DNA from: Corynebacterium uropygiale
GTDB taxonomy: Bacteria; Actinomycetota; Actinomycetes; Mycobacteriales; Mycobacteriaceae
Direction: 5' to 3'
Length of the DNA: 64,000 nucleotides
Assembly: GCF_021568315.1 (NCBI RefSeq)
Contig: NZ_JAKGSI010000004.1
Coordinates: 186,001-250,000 of the forward strand
Below, piece by piece: positions 29,902-42,606 of this stretch. The notes below the pieces were generated by a model. It was not told the DNA's origin and ran no database searches. It saw only the letters and a list, made by a program, of their open reading frames with translations. Within the stretch, counting starts at the first letter, position 1. Each line of letters opens with the position of its first letter. Made by a program: the position numbers and the translations under genes.

Positions 29902-31104
29902 CTAGTTCCCGTGGGCCAGCTCCACCGCATATCGGGCGATCGCTAGCTCCTCGTTAGTGGGAACGACGAAGACCTTGATCGCCGAGTCATCAGTCGAAAT
30001 TTCCCGGGGGCCGTCGTTGGGGGCGGCGTTCCGCTCAGCGTCGATCTTGATGCCATAGGGCTCCAGACCCGCCATTGCGTCCGCGCGGACGAAGCGATCA
30101 TTCTCCCCCACGCCCGCGGTGAAGGTGATGGCGTTCACGCGGCCGAGCGCGATCATGTAGGAGCCGATGTAACGGCGCAGCTGGTGGATGTAGACGTTGT
30201 AGGCCAGCCAGGCGTCCTGGTTTTCCTCGTCGATCATGGCGCGCAGCTCGCGGAAGTCATTGACCCCGGAGAGGCCCTTCACACCCGACTGCTTGTTGAG
30301 CAGCGTGTCGAGCTCATCGATGCTCATGCCCGCGTTGCGCGCGAGGTGGAAGACGATGCCCGGGTCAATGTCACCCGAGCGGGTCCCCATGACGAGGCCG
30401 CTCAGCGGGGTCATACCCATGGAGGTGTCGACGGCCTCCCCGCCGCGGATCGCCGCACAGGAGGCGCCATTGCCCAGGTGCAGGGTGATCTGGTTGACGG
30501 CCTTGGCCGGCAGCCCGAGGAGCTCCGGCACCTGCTGGGAGACGTACTCGTGACTCGTGCCGTGGAAGCCGTAGCGGCGCACCCCGTTGTCCATGGCGAC
30601 CTGCGCGTTGATGGCGTAGAGGGCGGCGGCCGGCGGCATGGAGTGGAAGAAGCCGGTGTCGAAGACCGCGACGTGCGGGACGTCCGGCAGGATGCGCCGG
30701 GCGACCTCGATGCCGTCGAGGTTCGCGGGGTTGTGCAGCGGGGCTAGCGGGATGAGGTCCCGGATCATGCCGATGATCTCATCCGTGATGATCTCCGGGT
30801 GGGAGAAGAGCATGCCGCCGTGAACGACGCGGTGCCCCACCGCGGAAATGTCCAGCTGCTCGGGGCCCACCCCGTGCTCGGCCATGAGCTCGAAGGCCAT
30901 CGTGAGGCCGACGGAGTGGTCCGGGATCTCCGCCTGGACGGAGTACTTCTCCCCGCCCGTCTTCAGGGTGATCTGCCCGCGCGGCTCGCCGATCTGCTCG
31001 ACGAGGCCGCTGGCCTTCGGATCCTCGGTGGCCTCCGCCTTTGGGTCGATGACCTGGAACTTGATCGACGAGGATCCAGAGTTCAGGACCAGTGCATAGG
31101 TCAT
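29902..31104 (-). CDS. ackA: Acetate kinase
   Basis: AckA (400 aa) interconverts acetate and acetyl phosphate with ATP in the cytoplasm. Signatures: [15 protein letters not shown] at the N-terminus (phosphate loop), [24 protein letters not shown] and LGNGAS. Its ATG (31104) overlaps the pta stop as ATGA, giving the usual corynebacterial pta-ackA operon for acetate use and overflow. A strong terminator follows. Confidence 0.97.
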   Translation of the reverse strand: MTYALVLNSGSSSIKFQVIDPKAEATEDPKASGLVEQIGEPRGQITLKTGGEKYSVQAEIPDHSVGLTMAFELMAEHGVGPEQLDISAVGHRVVHGGMLFSHPEIITDEIIGMIRDLIPLAPLHNPANLDGIEVARRILPDVPHVAVFDTGFFHSMPPAAALYAINAQVAMDNGVRRYGFHGTSHEYVSQQVPELLGLPAKAVNQITLHLGNGASCAAIRGGEAVDTSMGMTPLSGLVMGTRSGDIDPGIVFHLARNAGMSIDELDTLLNKQSGVKGLSGVNDFRELRAMIDEENQDAWLAYNVYIHQLRRYIGSYMIALGRVNAITFTAGVGENDRFVRADAMAGLEPYGIKIDAERNAAPNDGPREISTDDSAIKVFVVPTNEELAIARYAVELAHGN

Positions 31105-32489
31105 TTCGCGGGCTTCTCCCCTCCAGCCTGGATGGCGGTGACCGCCACCGTGTTAACAATATCCGGCACCGTCGCGCCGCGGGACAGGTCATTGACCGGC
31201 TTGTTCAGCCCCTGCAGCACCGGGCCCACCGCGAGCGCCGCGCCCGTGCGCTGCGCCGTCTTGTAGCCGATATTCCCCGCCTCAAGGTCCGGGAACACGA
31301 AGACGGTCGCCTTGCCGGCCACCTCCGAGTCGGGCATCTTCTTCTTCGCGACACCCGCGTCCACCGCGGCGTCGAACTGGAGCGGCCCATCCACCTTGAG
31401 GCTGGGGTCCAAGCTCCGTGCCTTCTCGACGGCGGCCACCGCGCGGTCCACGTCCGGGCCCGCCCCGGAGCTGCCCGTCGAGTAGGACAGGATGGCCACG
31501 CGCGGGTCGATGCCAAACTGCGCGGCGGTGTGAGCGGAGACCACGGCGATCTCGCCGAGCTGATCCGCCGTCGGGTTGGGATTCACGGCGCAATCGCCGA
31601 AGGCCCACAGGCGCCCGCGCATGACCATGAGGAAGATGGAGGAGACCACGGAGGCCTCGGGGCGGGTCTTGATGATCTGGAAGGAGGGGCGGATGGTGTG
31701 GGCCGTCGTGTGGGCGGCGCCGGAGACCATGCCGTCGGCCATACCCTTGTAGATCATCATCGTGGCGAAGTAGGAGATGTCCTCCATGGTCTCGCGGGCC
31801 TGCTCGAGGGTGACGCCCTTCTTCTTCCGCAGCTCGGCGAAGGTCTGGGCGAAGTCCTCGCGGTGCGGGGAGGAGAGGTGGTCGATGATGGTGGCATCGC
31901 GCAGGTCAAGGCCCAGCTCCTCTTCGCGGCTGTGGATCTCCTCCGGCTTGCCGAGGATCGTCAGGCGGCAGATCTTCTCCCGCAGGAGGCGATCCGCGGC
32001 GATGAGGATGCGGTCATCGTCGCCCTCGGGGAGGATGATGTGCGCCTGCGCGGCGCGCGCCTGGGAGAGCAGCTGGTACTCAAAGACCGGGGCGGAGATG
32101 ACCTTCTCCGCCGGTGTCTCGATGGCTGCACGCACGGCCTCGGTGTTCTCCAGCTCCTCGGCGGTGAAGGCCCCGCCCACGGTGGCCGCCAGCCGGCCGG
32201 CCTGCGCCTTGGCGAGGGAGACCGTGGCGTCGTGACGATCGACCACGAGGATGAGCGGGACGCCCAGCGCCGCCGCCATCTCCGCATCAAAGCTCACATT
32301 TTCCGTACCCCGGATGAGCGCAGGCCCCGCACCCAAGGGATCCTCAGAGACCACGGCCCCCAACTCGGGCTCCAGCCCGTCGAAGGAATGATGGAGTAGG
32401 CCCAGCCGATTGGCCAGCTCCTGAGTGTCAACGCCAGCAAAGCTGCGGCTCACCGTGGTCAGTACCGCGGAGCCGTTCCGGTCCGTCAT
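31101..32489 (-). CDS. pta: Phosphate acetyltransferase
   Basis: Pta (462 aa) converts acetyl phosphate and CoA to acetyl-CoA. The catalytic PTA_PTB domain (about 135-455) shows [44 protein letters not shown] and [16 protein letters not shown]. The N-terminal 130 residues are a short DRTGG-like region, the usual corynebacterial length. The frame is open to 32546, but ATG 32489 is preferred, with AAAGG 10 nt upstream and a final length equal to known homologues. Confidence 0.96.
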   Translation of the reverse strand: MTDRNGSAVLTTVSRSFAGVDTQELANRLGLLHHSFDGLEPELGAVVSEDPLGAGPALIRGTENVSFDAEMAAALGVPLILVVDRHDATVSLAKAQAGRLAATVGGAFTAEELENTEAVRAAIETPAEKVISAPVFEYQLLSQARAAQAHIILPEGDDDRILIAADRLLREKICRLTILGKPEEIHSREEELGLDLRDATIIDHLSSPHREDFAQTFAELRKKKGVTLEQARETMEDISYFATMMIYKGMADGMVSGAAHTTAHTIRPSFQIIKTRPEASVVSSIFLMVMRGRLWAFGDCAVNPNPTADQLGEIAVVSAHTAAQFGIDPRVAILSYSTGSSGAGPDVDRAVAAVEKARSLDPSLKVDGPLQFDAAVDAGVAKKKMPDSEVAGKATVFVFPDLEAGNIGYKTAQRTGAALAVGPVLQGLNKPVNDLSRGATVPDIVNTVAVTAIQAGGEKPAK

Positions 32490-32548
32490 AAAACTTGAGC
32501 CTTTCTGCATGGAGAGCTTCGGTGATTCACCACTGACAAACGACACCT

Positions 32549-32554
32549 AGTTTA
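32549..32554 (-). promoter_or_regulatory. Candidate -10 of pta-ackA
   Basis: TAAACT on the minus strand (32554-32549) fits TANNNT and would give a leader of about 53 nt. RamA/RamB control is known for this operon in C. glutamicum, but I could not place a clear site here. Confidence 0.35.
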
Positions 32555-32595
32555 TCCCCTCGCCTGCTCCGGCGCGCGGCTTTTCGGGTGGAATC

Positions 32596-32624
32596 TTCCG
32601 ACAACCTCGGAGAGCACGTATGAT
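32596..32624 (+). promoter_or_regulatory. Candidate promoter of fprA
   Basis: TTCCGA (32596-32601) and TATGAT (32619-32624) are separated by 17 bp, one of the few pairs in the window with both elements. Transcription would begin about 40 nt before ATG 32671. Confidence 0.5.
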
Positions 32625-32670
32625 AAAGGGCCGATTGAGCCCAAACCCGTGGAAAAGGATGATCTTCTCT

Positions 32671-34038
32671 ATGTCCCGACCTTTGCGTGTCGCTGTGATT
32701 GGCGCCGGCCCCGCCGGCATTTACGCCTCTGACCTGCTCATTAAGTCCGGCGAGGCCGTGAGCGTCGACCTCTATGAGAAGATGCCCGCGCCCTTCGGCC
32801 TCATCCGCTACGGCGTCGCCCCGGACCACCCCCGTATTAAAGGAATCGTCACCTCGCTGCACCGGGTGCTCGACAAGCCGGAGATCCGCCTCCTCGGCAA
32901 CATCACCATCGGCGAGGACGTCACGGTCGAGGAGCTGCGCCCCTACTACGACGCCATCATCTTCTCCACCGGCGCCACCGGGGACCGCGACCTCCCCATC
33001 CCCGGCTCCGACCTGCCCGAGTCCATCGGCGCCGGCGAGTTCGTCGGCTTCTACGACGGCAACCCCCTCTTCGAGCGCGGCTGGAACCTCCAGGCCCAGA
33101 AGGTGGCCGTCGTCGGCGTGGGCAACGTGGCCCTCGACGTCTCCCGCGTCCTCGCGAAGACGGCCGATGAGCTCAAGGTCACGGAGATCCCGGACAACGT
33201 CTACGAGAACCTCTCGCAGAACCAGGCCACCGAGGTCCACGTCTTTGGCCGCCGCGGGCCCGCCCAGTGCAAGTTCACCCCGAAGGAGCTCAAGGAGGTG
33301 GACGAGTCGCCGACTATCGAGGTGATCGTCGACCCCGAGGACATCGACTACGACGCCGCCTCCGAGGAGGCCCGCCGCGCCTCGAAGTCCCAGGACCTCG
33401 TCTGCCAGACCCTCGAGGGCTACGCCCTGCGCGAGCCGCAGAACGCGCCGCACAAGATCTACATGCACTTCTTCGAGTCCCCCGTGGAGATCCTCGGTGA
33501 GGACGGGCACGTCGTAGGCTTCCGCACCGAGCGCACCCGCCTCAACGGCGACGGCACCGTGAGCGGCACCGGCGAGTACCGCACCTGGGACGTCCAGGCC
33601 GTCTACCACGCCGTCGGCTACCGCTCCGACGCCGTGAACGGGGTGCCCTTCGACGCCGAGCGGGCCGTCATCCCCAACGACGGCGGGCACGTCCTCGACC
33701 CGGAGACGGGCGAGCCCATCACCGCCCTCTACACCACGGGCTGGATCAAGCGCGGCCCGGTGGGGCTCATCGGTAACACGAAGTCCGATGCCAAGGAGAC
33801 CACCGACATGCTCCTCAGCGACTGGCGCGAGGGCCGCTTGCCCGAGCCCGCCCAGCCCGGCCAGGAGGAGGTGCTCGAATTCCTCGAAAAGGACAAGGGC
33901 CTCGCCATCACCACCTGGGAGGGCTGGTACCGCCTCGACGCCGCCGAGCGCGCCGCCGGCGAGGGCGAGGGCCGCGAGCGCAAGAAGATCGTCGAGTGGG
34001 ACGAGATGCTCAAGCACGCCGGCCCGCAGGCCGACTAA
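32671..34038 (+). CDS. fprA: NADPH-ferredoxin reductase FprA
   Basis: FprA (455 aa) moves electrons between NADPH and ferredoxin and belongs to the adrenodoxin-reductase family. It has the N-terminal FAD motif VAVIGAGPAGIYASDLL, then YEKMPAPFGLIRYGVAPDHP, the second nucleotide motif VAVVGVGNVALDVSRVL (about 160), VFGRRGPAQCKFTPKEL and GWIKRGPVGLIGNTKSDA. ATG 32671 matches the family start; AAAGGA is 11 nt upstream. It may supply P450s or other ferredoxin users elsewhere; the P450 in this window carries its own reductase. Confidence 0.94.
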   Translation: MSRPLRVAVIGAGPAGIYASDLLIKSGEAVSVDLYEKMPAPFGLIRYGVAPDHPRIKGIVTSLHRVLDKPEIRLLGNITIGEDVTVEELRPYYDAIIFSTGATGDRDLPIPGSDLPESIGAGEFVGFYDGNPLFERGWNLQAQKVAVVGVGNVALDVSRVLAKTADELKVTEIPDNVYENLSQNQATEVHVFGRRGPAQCKFTPKELKEVDESPTIEVIVDPEDIDYDAASEEARRASKSQDLVCQTLEGYALREPQNAPHKIYMHFFESPVEILGEDGHVVGFRTERTRLNGDGTVSGTGEYRTWDVQAVYHAVGYRSDAVNGVPFDAERAVIPNDGGHVLDPETGEPITALYTTGWIKRGPVGLIGNTKSDAKETTDMLLSDWREGRLPEPAQPGQEEVLEFLEKDKGLAITTWEGWYRLDAAERAAGEGEGRERKKIVEWDEMLKHAGPQAD

Positions 34039-34060
34039 TCACGGGCCGCGGGGGCTCGCG

Positions 34061-34066
34061 TAGTTT
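34061..34066 (+). promoter_or_regulatory. -10 hexamer of elaA, leaderless
   Basis: TAGTTT at 34061-34066 lies 6 nt before ATG 34073 and there is no ribosome-binding site. This favours ATG 34073 over ATG 34067, which directly abuts the hexamer. Confidence 0.55.
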
Positions 34067-34072
34067 ATGGCT

Positions 34073-34540
34073 ATGACCATCTTCTACGCCGCCTCGCATA
34101 TCGGGGCGCTGAGCCCCCAGGAACTCCACGCGCTGTACAAACTGCGCGTGGATGTTTTTGTGCACGAGCAGCAGTGCCCCTACCAGGAGATCGACGACAT
34201 CGACGCCCTGGATACCACCACACACATCCTCGTGTGGCGCACCGATCCGCAGCGCCACCTCGTCGGCTGCGCGCGCGTCTACCCCGAGGGGGATCACATC
34301 ATGATGGGCCGCATCATCACGGCCCCCGAGGAGCGCGGGAACGGCCAGGCCTCCGAGATGATCCACCAGACGCTGCGCATGATCGAGCACCGCTACCCCG
34401 GCCAGCCCGTGGAGCTTCACGCCCAAACGCGGCTCACCGGGTTCTATGAGCGCTTCGGATTCACCGTGAGCGGGGATCCCTTCCTGGAGGAGGGGATCAG
34501 CCACACGCCGATGCGTCGTCTCCCAGACGCACCTCAATAG
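34073..34540 (+). CDS. ElaA-type GNAT acetyltransferase
   Basis: The protein (155 aa) matches the ElaA group of GNAT enzymes: LYKLRVDVFVHEQQCPYQEIDDID at residues 20-45, GRIITAPEERGNGQASEMI as the acetyl-CoA loop, and FYERFGFTVSGDPFLEEGI at the end. Its acceptor is unknown. The ATG at 34067 would add two residues, but promoter spacing favours 34073. The last 44 nt overlap the convergent purT gene, the longest tail overlap in the window. Confidence 0.85.
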   Translation: MTIFYAASHIGALSPQELHALYKLRVDVFVHEQQCPYQEIDDIDALDTTTHILVWRTDPQRHLVGCARVYPEGDHIMMGRIITAPEERGNGQASEMIHQTLRMIEHRYPGQPVELHAQTRLTGFYERFGFTVSGDPFLEEGISHTPMRRLPDAPQ

Positions 34541-35717
34541 CGCGCACCGCGGCCGAGGAGGCCGAGCGCGCCTCCTCCGTGCTCTCTCCCGTCGCGAGCG
34601 CCACGCCCATCCGCCGCCGCGGGTAGGCCTGGGGCTTGCCGAAGAAGCGCAGGTCCACCTCCGGGTAGGACAGGGCCGCCGCGATGCCCGTGTAGGACAC
34701 CCGCTCCGAGTCCCCCGCCGCGTGGATGACCGAGCAGGAGCCCGGGGAGGTGAGGGTGACGTCGATCGGGAGGCCGAGGATCGCGCGGGCGTGGAGATCA
34801 AACTGGGAGAGCCGCTGGGTTGCGAGCGTCACCATGCCCGTGTCGTGGGGCCGCGGGGAGACGCCGGAGAAGTACACGTCATCGCCGGCGACGAAGAGCT
34901 CCACCCCGAAGAGCCCCTGGCCTCCCAGGTAGTTCGTGATGCGGGCCGCCACCGAGCGCGCATTGTCCAGGGCCCGCTCGGACATCGCAAGCGGCTGCCA
35001 GGACTCGATGAGGTCCCCGCCGCGCTGCACGTGCCCGATGGGCTCGCAGAACCACGTCGCCGGCTTTTCCGTCTCCGGGTCGATGGAGCGCACCGTGAGC
35101 ATGGTCATCTCGCAATCGAAGTTGACGAAGCGCTCGACGATGACGCGCCCGCCCACCTCCTGGGCCAGCTCCCACGCCCGCTCGACGTCCTCCTCGCTGC
35201 GCAGAATCATGTGCCCGCGCCCCGCCGAGCCGCGCACCGGCTTCACCACGCAGGGGTAGCCCATCTGGCCGACGGCCACCTCATACTCCTCGAACGTGGA
35301 GGCAAAAGCATAACGCGAGGTCGGGAGGCCCAGTTCCTCGCTGGCCGCGCGTCGAATCCCCTCGCGCTCCACCGTGAGCTCGATCGCGTGGGCCGTGGGC
35401 ACGACGGCCGCGAGCCCCGATTCCTCAATCTCCTTGAGGGCGGAGATGCTCGCCGCATCGCACTCGGGGACCACGACGTCCGGGCGCACCCGCCGAACGA
35501 GGTCGACGAGGGCCGCGTGGTCGCTGAGGTCCACGAGGTGCGAGCCGTGGGCCAGCTGCAGCGCCGGAGCATTGGCATAGTTATCGGCCGCGTGCACCTC
35601 CACGCCGAAGCGGTGGAAGGAGCTCACCATCTCCCGGCCGAGCTCCCCCGCCCCGAGGAGCAGGACGCGGGTGGCCGTCTCAGAGAGCGGGGTGCCAAGG
35701 CGATCCGGACACAGCAC
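34497..35717 (-). CDS. purT: Formate-dependent GAR transformylase
   Basis: PurT (406 aa) makes formylglycinamide ribonucleotide from GAR, formate and ATP in purine synthesis. It is an ATP-grasp enzyme: VLLLGAGELGREMVSSFHRFG near the N-terminus, YPCVVKPVRGSAGRGHMIL for ATP binding, GLFGVELFVAGDDVYFSGVSPRPHDTG for metal binding, and RRRMGVALATG near the end. GTG 35717 has GGAGG 11 nt upstream, and the gene follows purA after 6 nt, so the two purine genes form an operon. Confidence 0.94.
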   Translation of the reverse strand: MLCPDRLGTPLSETATRVLLLGAGELGREMVSSFHRFGVEVHAADNYANAPALQLAHGSHLVDLSDHAALVDLVRRVRPDVVVPECDAASISALKEIEESGLAAVVPTAHAIELTVEREGIRRAASEELGLPTSRYAFASTFEEYEVAVGQMGYPCVVKPVRGSAGRGHMILRSEEDVERAWELAQEVGGRVIVERFVNFDCEMTMLTVRSIDPETEKPATWFCEPIGHVQRGGDLIESWQPLAMSERALDNARSVAARITNYLGGQGLFGVELFVAGDDVYFSGVSPRPHDTGMVTLATQRLSQFDLHARAILGLPIDVTLTSPGSCSVIHAAGDSERVSYTGIAAALSYPEVDLRFFGKPQAYPRRRMGVALATGESTEEARSASSAAVRAIEVRLGDDASACG

Positions 35718-35723
35718 GATGCG

Positions 35724-37013
<1,290 letters not shown>

Positions 37014-37062
37014 GTCTCTTCTACTTCCGTTGTTGAGGGGAGTTGATGCGCACAGGATTTTA

Positions 37063-37797
37063 CTACGTACCCTCCGCGGCGCTGAGCATGCGCCGCATGT
37101 GGTGCGCCGTGGCGGCCGGGTCCGCCGCCTCGGTGAGAGCCCGCACGACGACCACCCGCCGCGCCCCCACCTCCTGCACCTCCGGGAGCGTCTCCGGGTT
37201 GATCCCGCCGATCGCGAACCAGGGCTTCCCCGCCGGGTTCGACGACGACCCCTCCGCGAGCTCCCGGGCGCGGGCAATGAGCGGGAGGCCGACGGGGTCC
37301 CGGCCCGGCTTCGTCGGGGTGCGCCACACGGGGCCCATGCAGGCGTAGTCCAGGCCGTCGTCGGCGAGGGAGTCCCGGAACATGGCCTCGCTGCGGTTCG
37401 AGCGGCCCAGGAGGATGTCTGTGCCGAGGAGCGATCGGGCCTGCGCGGTGCTCAGGTCCCCCTGGCCGAGGTGGAGGATGTCCGCCCCGACCAGCGCCGC
37501 CACATCCGCCCGATCATTGACCGCGAAGAGTGTGCCCTGCTCGTGGGCGATCTCGGCGAGGGTGGCGAGGGCCTCGATCTCCGCCCGGGCCTCGAGCTTC
37601 TTGTCGCGCAGCTGGATGATGTCCACCCCGCCCTCGTAGCAGGAGCGGAGGAAGGAGGGCAGGTCACCCTGGGCGCGGCGGGCGTCGGTACACAGGTAGA
37701 GGCGGGCCTGCCGCAGGAGGGCGAGGCGCTCCTCCCGGGTGCGGCGCGGGTGGGGCTCGCGGGGGAAAAGCTGGCGGGGACTGTACGTGCTCGACAT
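37063..37797 (-). CDS. thiE: Thiamine-phosphate synthase
   Basis: ThiE (244 aa) couples the pyrimidine and thiazole phosphates to thiamine monophosphate. It shows [72 protein letters not shown] and [14 protein letters not shown]. An N-terminal extension of about 30 residues precedes the barrel. ATG 37797 is 7 nt from TACTAT, so the message may be leaderless. It diverges from thiOSGF, and the two transcription units share one short promoter region. Confidence 0.93.
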   Translation of the reverse strand: MSSTYSPRQLFPREPHPRRTREERLALLRQARLYLCTDARRAQGDLPSFLRSCYEGGVDIIQLRDKKLEARAEIEALATLAEIAHEQGTLFAVNDRADVAALVGADILHLGQGDLSTAQARSLLGTDILLGRSNRSEAMFRDSLADDGLDYACMGPVWRTPTKPGRDPVGLPLIARARELAEGSSSNPAGKPWFAIGGINPETLPEVQEVGARRVVVVRALTEAADPAATAHHMRRMLSAAEGT

Positions 37798-37817
37798 GGG
37801 CCCTATAGTAGGGGCCC
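37798..37817. promoter_or_regulatory. Shared thi promoter flanked by GGGCCC repeats
   Basis: The core TATAGTA (37804-37810) reads TATAGT toward thiO and TACTAT toward thiE. It is flanked by GGGCCC at 37798-37803 and 37812-37817, giving a near-symmetric element. A further GGGCCC occurs near 37850. The repeats could be an operator; no THI-box riboswitch sequence was found. Confidence 0.5.
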
Positions 37818-37866
37818 AGAACACCGACGAGAGGGCCAGCGGGCCCGAAAGGGACAGGCAGCGAAG

Positions 37867-39048
37867 ATGGGCCAGCCAGAGCAGGTCATCATTGTGGGCG
37901 GCGGAATTATTGGGCTCGGGACGGCGCTGGAGCTGCGCCGGCGTGGGCTCCGCGTTCGGGTTTATGATCCCGAGCCCGCCTCGGGAGCCTCGCGGGCGGC
38001 GGCCGGGATGCTCGCTCCCGTCGCGGAGGTCGTGTGGGATCAGCCGGGGCTCTACCCGCTCATGGTGGAATCCGGGCGGATCTACCCGGAGTTCGTCGAG
38101 GCGATCGCCGGGGAGAGCGGGGCGACGGACCCCGCGGAGGTGGGCTACCTGCCGATGGAGACCCTCGTCTGCGCGGGCGACGCGGCGGACCGCCGCACCC
38201 TCGCCGAACTCATGGAGCTCCAGCACGAGCTGGACATGGAGGTCTCCCTGCTCAGCGCCCGGGAGGCCAGGCGGCGGGAGCCGGAGCTCGGGCCGGGAGT
38301 GGTAGGCGCCGTGCACATTCCCGGCGACCACCAGGTGAACCCGCGGCGCCTCACCGCCGCCATGCTCCGCGCGCTGGGCGAGGATGTTCACCGGGCGCGC
38401 GTCCGCGGCCTGCACTGGGAGGAGGGCCGGGTGGCCGGCGTGTTCCTCAAGGGGGAGGAGGCGCCCGTGCGGGCCGATCACGTCCTCCTCGCGGCCGGCC
38501 TGGGGTGCGCCGGGATCGAGGGGCTCCCCTCCGAGCTCAGCCTGCCCGTCCGGCCGGTCTTTGGGGAGGTCCTGCGCCTGCGCGCCCCGGAAGGCCGCGT
38601 GCCGCTGGCCCGGCACGTCATCCGGGGGATCGTCCGCGGGCGGCCGGTCTATGTGGTGCCGCGCTCCGATGAGGAAGTGGTCCTGGGGGCCACCACCCGG
38701 GAGGATGAGCGGGAGGGCGTCGTCGTCGAGGGCGTCTACCAGCTCCTTCGCGACGCCAGCCGGCTCGTCCCCGCGGTGCTCGACTGCGAACTCACCGAGG
38801 CCATCGCCCGGGCGCGGCCCGGCTCCCCCGACGACGTCCCGATGATCGGGCGCGTCGCGGAGGGGCTCAGCGTGTCCACCGGATACTTCCGGCACGGGAT
38901 TCTCCTCGCCGCGCTGGGTGCCCGCCTCGGAGCCAACGCCGTCTGCGGCACCCCGATGCCCGAGAACACCGCCCGGGCCGTGGACCCGTGGAGGTTTAGC
39001 GAGCACGGAGCCTACGCCGACCACACTCAGCAGAACACCCAGTTGTAA
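37867..39048 (+). CDS. thiO: Glycine oxidase ThiO
   Basis: ThiO (393 aa) oxidises glycine to iminoglycine, which ThiG uses to build the thiazole ring. It has the N-terminal FAD motif IIVGGGIIGLGTALELRRRG, then DPEPASGASRAAAGMLAP, the substrate part around PVRPVFGEVLRL, and a C-terminal STGYFRHGILLA with the conserved Arg-His. ATG 37867 is in a long open frame but gives the precise FAD-motif start. A leader of about 50 nt is predicted. Confidence 0.92.
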   Translation: MGQPEQVIIVGGGIIGLGTALELRRRGLRVRVYDPEPASGASRAAAGMLAPVAEVVWDQPGLYPLMVESGRIYPEFVEAIAGESGATDPAEVGYLPMETLVCAGDAADRRTLAELMELQHELDMEVSLLSAREARRREPELGPGVVGAVHIPGDHQVNPRRLTAAMLRALGEDVHRARVRGLHWEEGRVAGVFLKGEEAPVRADHVLLAAGLGCAGIEGLPSELSLPVRPVFGEVLRLRAPEGRVPLARHVIRGIVRGRPVYVVPRSDEEVVLGATTREDEREGVVVEGVYQLLRDASRLVPAVLDCELTEAIARARPGSPDDVPMIGRVAEGLSVSTGYFRHGILLAALGARLGANAVCGTPMPENTARAVDPWRFSEHGAYADHTQQNTQL

Positions 39049-39061
39049 AGGAGCGCACAGC

Positions 39062-41267
<2,206 letters not shown>

Positions 41268-41277
41268 AATCCCCCTC

Positions 41278-42201
41278 ATGGCCCTCCTCATCCTCGCGTG
41301 CGGGCCCGAAGCCCAGCGCCTCTGCGCCGAGCACGCCCCCGACGCCCACCCCCTCCCCGCCGAGCCCACCCGCAGTGACCTGCGCTTCCTCGACGAGGAG
41401 GCCCGGCGCATCCTGCCCGTGGACCCCACCCCCTCCCTCCAGGAGATCGCGGCCCGCCCCGACGTCCCGCACCTCGGCGCGCCCGGGCCGGCGCCCCAGC
41501 AGCCGGAGGAGCCGCTGCGGGTCATCGTCGTGGGCGCCGACGCCGCGCTGAGCCTCGTCCTCACCCGGCTCATGCGCGCCGACCACCTCTGGGCCGAGAT
41601 CGGCTTCGTGCCGCTGGGCCGCAGCGTCGTCGCCACCACCTGGGGGCTGCCCACCGAGCCCGCGGAGGCCCTCGCCCTCGCGCACGAGGAGGCCGTGCGC
41701 CCCGTGCCGCTCATCCGCTCCGACAAGGGCGTCGCGGTGGCCGGCTCCGCCACCCTCAGCGAGTTCTCCGAACGCGAGTACACCGGCGAGATCATCGTCG
41801 ACGACGCCACCCTTCTCTTCCACGAGGCCCCCGAGGGCACCCCGCCGCTCTTCGGGCACTACGGGGCGAGGCTGGTCCCGCTGCTCGACGCGCCGGGGAT
41901 TGCCGCCGCGCCGCTCATCACCCCGCTGCACGGGCGGGCCGGCCGCCGCGAGGTGGCCCCCGAGGTGCTCTACCGGCGCTGGTCCTCCCCCGGCACCCGG
42001 TGGCTCACTCGCGGCGCGACCCAGCCGGATGCGCTCGTCGAGCCCAACCCGGAGGCCGTCCTCCGCGGGCGGGCGGTGCAGACCGGGGGCGTCGGGATTC
42101 GTGTGACGATTGATGGGATCTCCGCGCCGCGGCCGCTCGAGAGGGCGACGTTCTATCGGCACCTCCGGGACCTCCAAGCGGTGCGCCCCCGCTATGCTTA
42201 A
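41278..42201 (+). CDS. Conserved-looking protein of unknown function
   Basis: This 307-aa protein has no membrane helix or signal. It starts MALLILACGPEAQ, has a linker rich in Pro around 60-78, a segment LRVIVVGADAALSLVLTRLMRA that could be a Rossmann-type strand-helix, and a C-terminal part with GRAVQTGGVGIRVTIDGI and RATFYRHLRDLQAVRP. It may be related to lipid-kinase or NAD-kinase C-terminal folds, but the glycine-rich GGDGT motif is missing and I make no assignment. ATG 41278 follows a -10 hexamer by 7 nt. Confidence 0.7.
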   Translation: MALLILACGPEAQRLCAEHAPDAHPLPAEPTRSDLRFLDEEARRILPVDPTPSLQEIAARPDVPHLGAPGPAPQQPEEPLRVIVVGADAALSLVLTRLMRADHLWAEIGFVPLGRSVVATTWGLPTEPAEALALAHEEAVRPVPLIRSDKGVAVAGSATLSEFSEREYTGEIIVDDATLLFHEAPEGTPPLFGHYGARLVPLLDAPGIAAAPLITPLHGRAGRREVAPEVLYRRWSSPGTRWLTRGATQPDALVEPNPEAVLRGRAVQTGGVGIRVTIDGISAPRPLERATFYRHLRDLQAVRPRYA

Positions 42202-42234
42202 ACACCGATACGTGCTGCACAAGGAAGGACAACT

Positions 42235-42606
42235 ATGCCACGGGACATCAACGACCTCGCCCACGCCACCGCCTACGACTCAGCGGGCGAGAAGCTCGGC
42301 TCCGTCAAGGAGGTCTTCATCAACGACGCATCGGGGCAGCCCGACTTCGTCGAGGTGGGCCGCGGAATGCTGGGCCTGAAGTCCGCGATTGTGCCGCTCA
42401 AGGGCCACCGCCTGGAGGGGGACTCCCTGCACCTGTCCTTCGCGAAGGATGTCATCGCCAAGGCGCCCACCCCCGATGACGACGCCCACCTCACCCCCTG
42501 CGACCATGACGCGCTCTTCGAGCACTACGGCCTGAACTCCGGCAGCGCCCACGCCGCGGAGGAAGCCCCCACCGAGTACGTCGACACCGAGGCGGACCAG
42601 GACTAG
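42235..42606 (+). CDS. PRC-barrel domain protein
   Basis: The protein (123 aa) carries a PRC-barrel (about 10-80: YDSAGEKLGSVKEVFIND, then VPLKGHRLEGDSLHLSF) and an acidic tail. PRC barrels are small beta-barrels found in ribosome-maturation and photosynthetic proteins; in actinobacteria their role is mostly unknown. AAGGAAGGA lies 6 nt before ATG 42235. The stop shares CTAG with that of the convergent FUSC gene. Confidence 0.85.
   Translation: MPRDINDLAHATAYDSAGEKLGSVKEVFINDASGQPDFVEVGRGMLGLKSAIVPLKGHRLEGDSLHLSFAKDVIAKAPTPDDDAHLTPCDHDALFEHYGLNSGSAHAAEEAPTEYVDTEADQD

Noticed and set aside
37798..37866. TPP riboswitch in the thiO leader
   Set aside because: The THI-box core CUGAGA and the downstream conserved segment are absent in this short leader.
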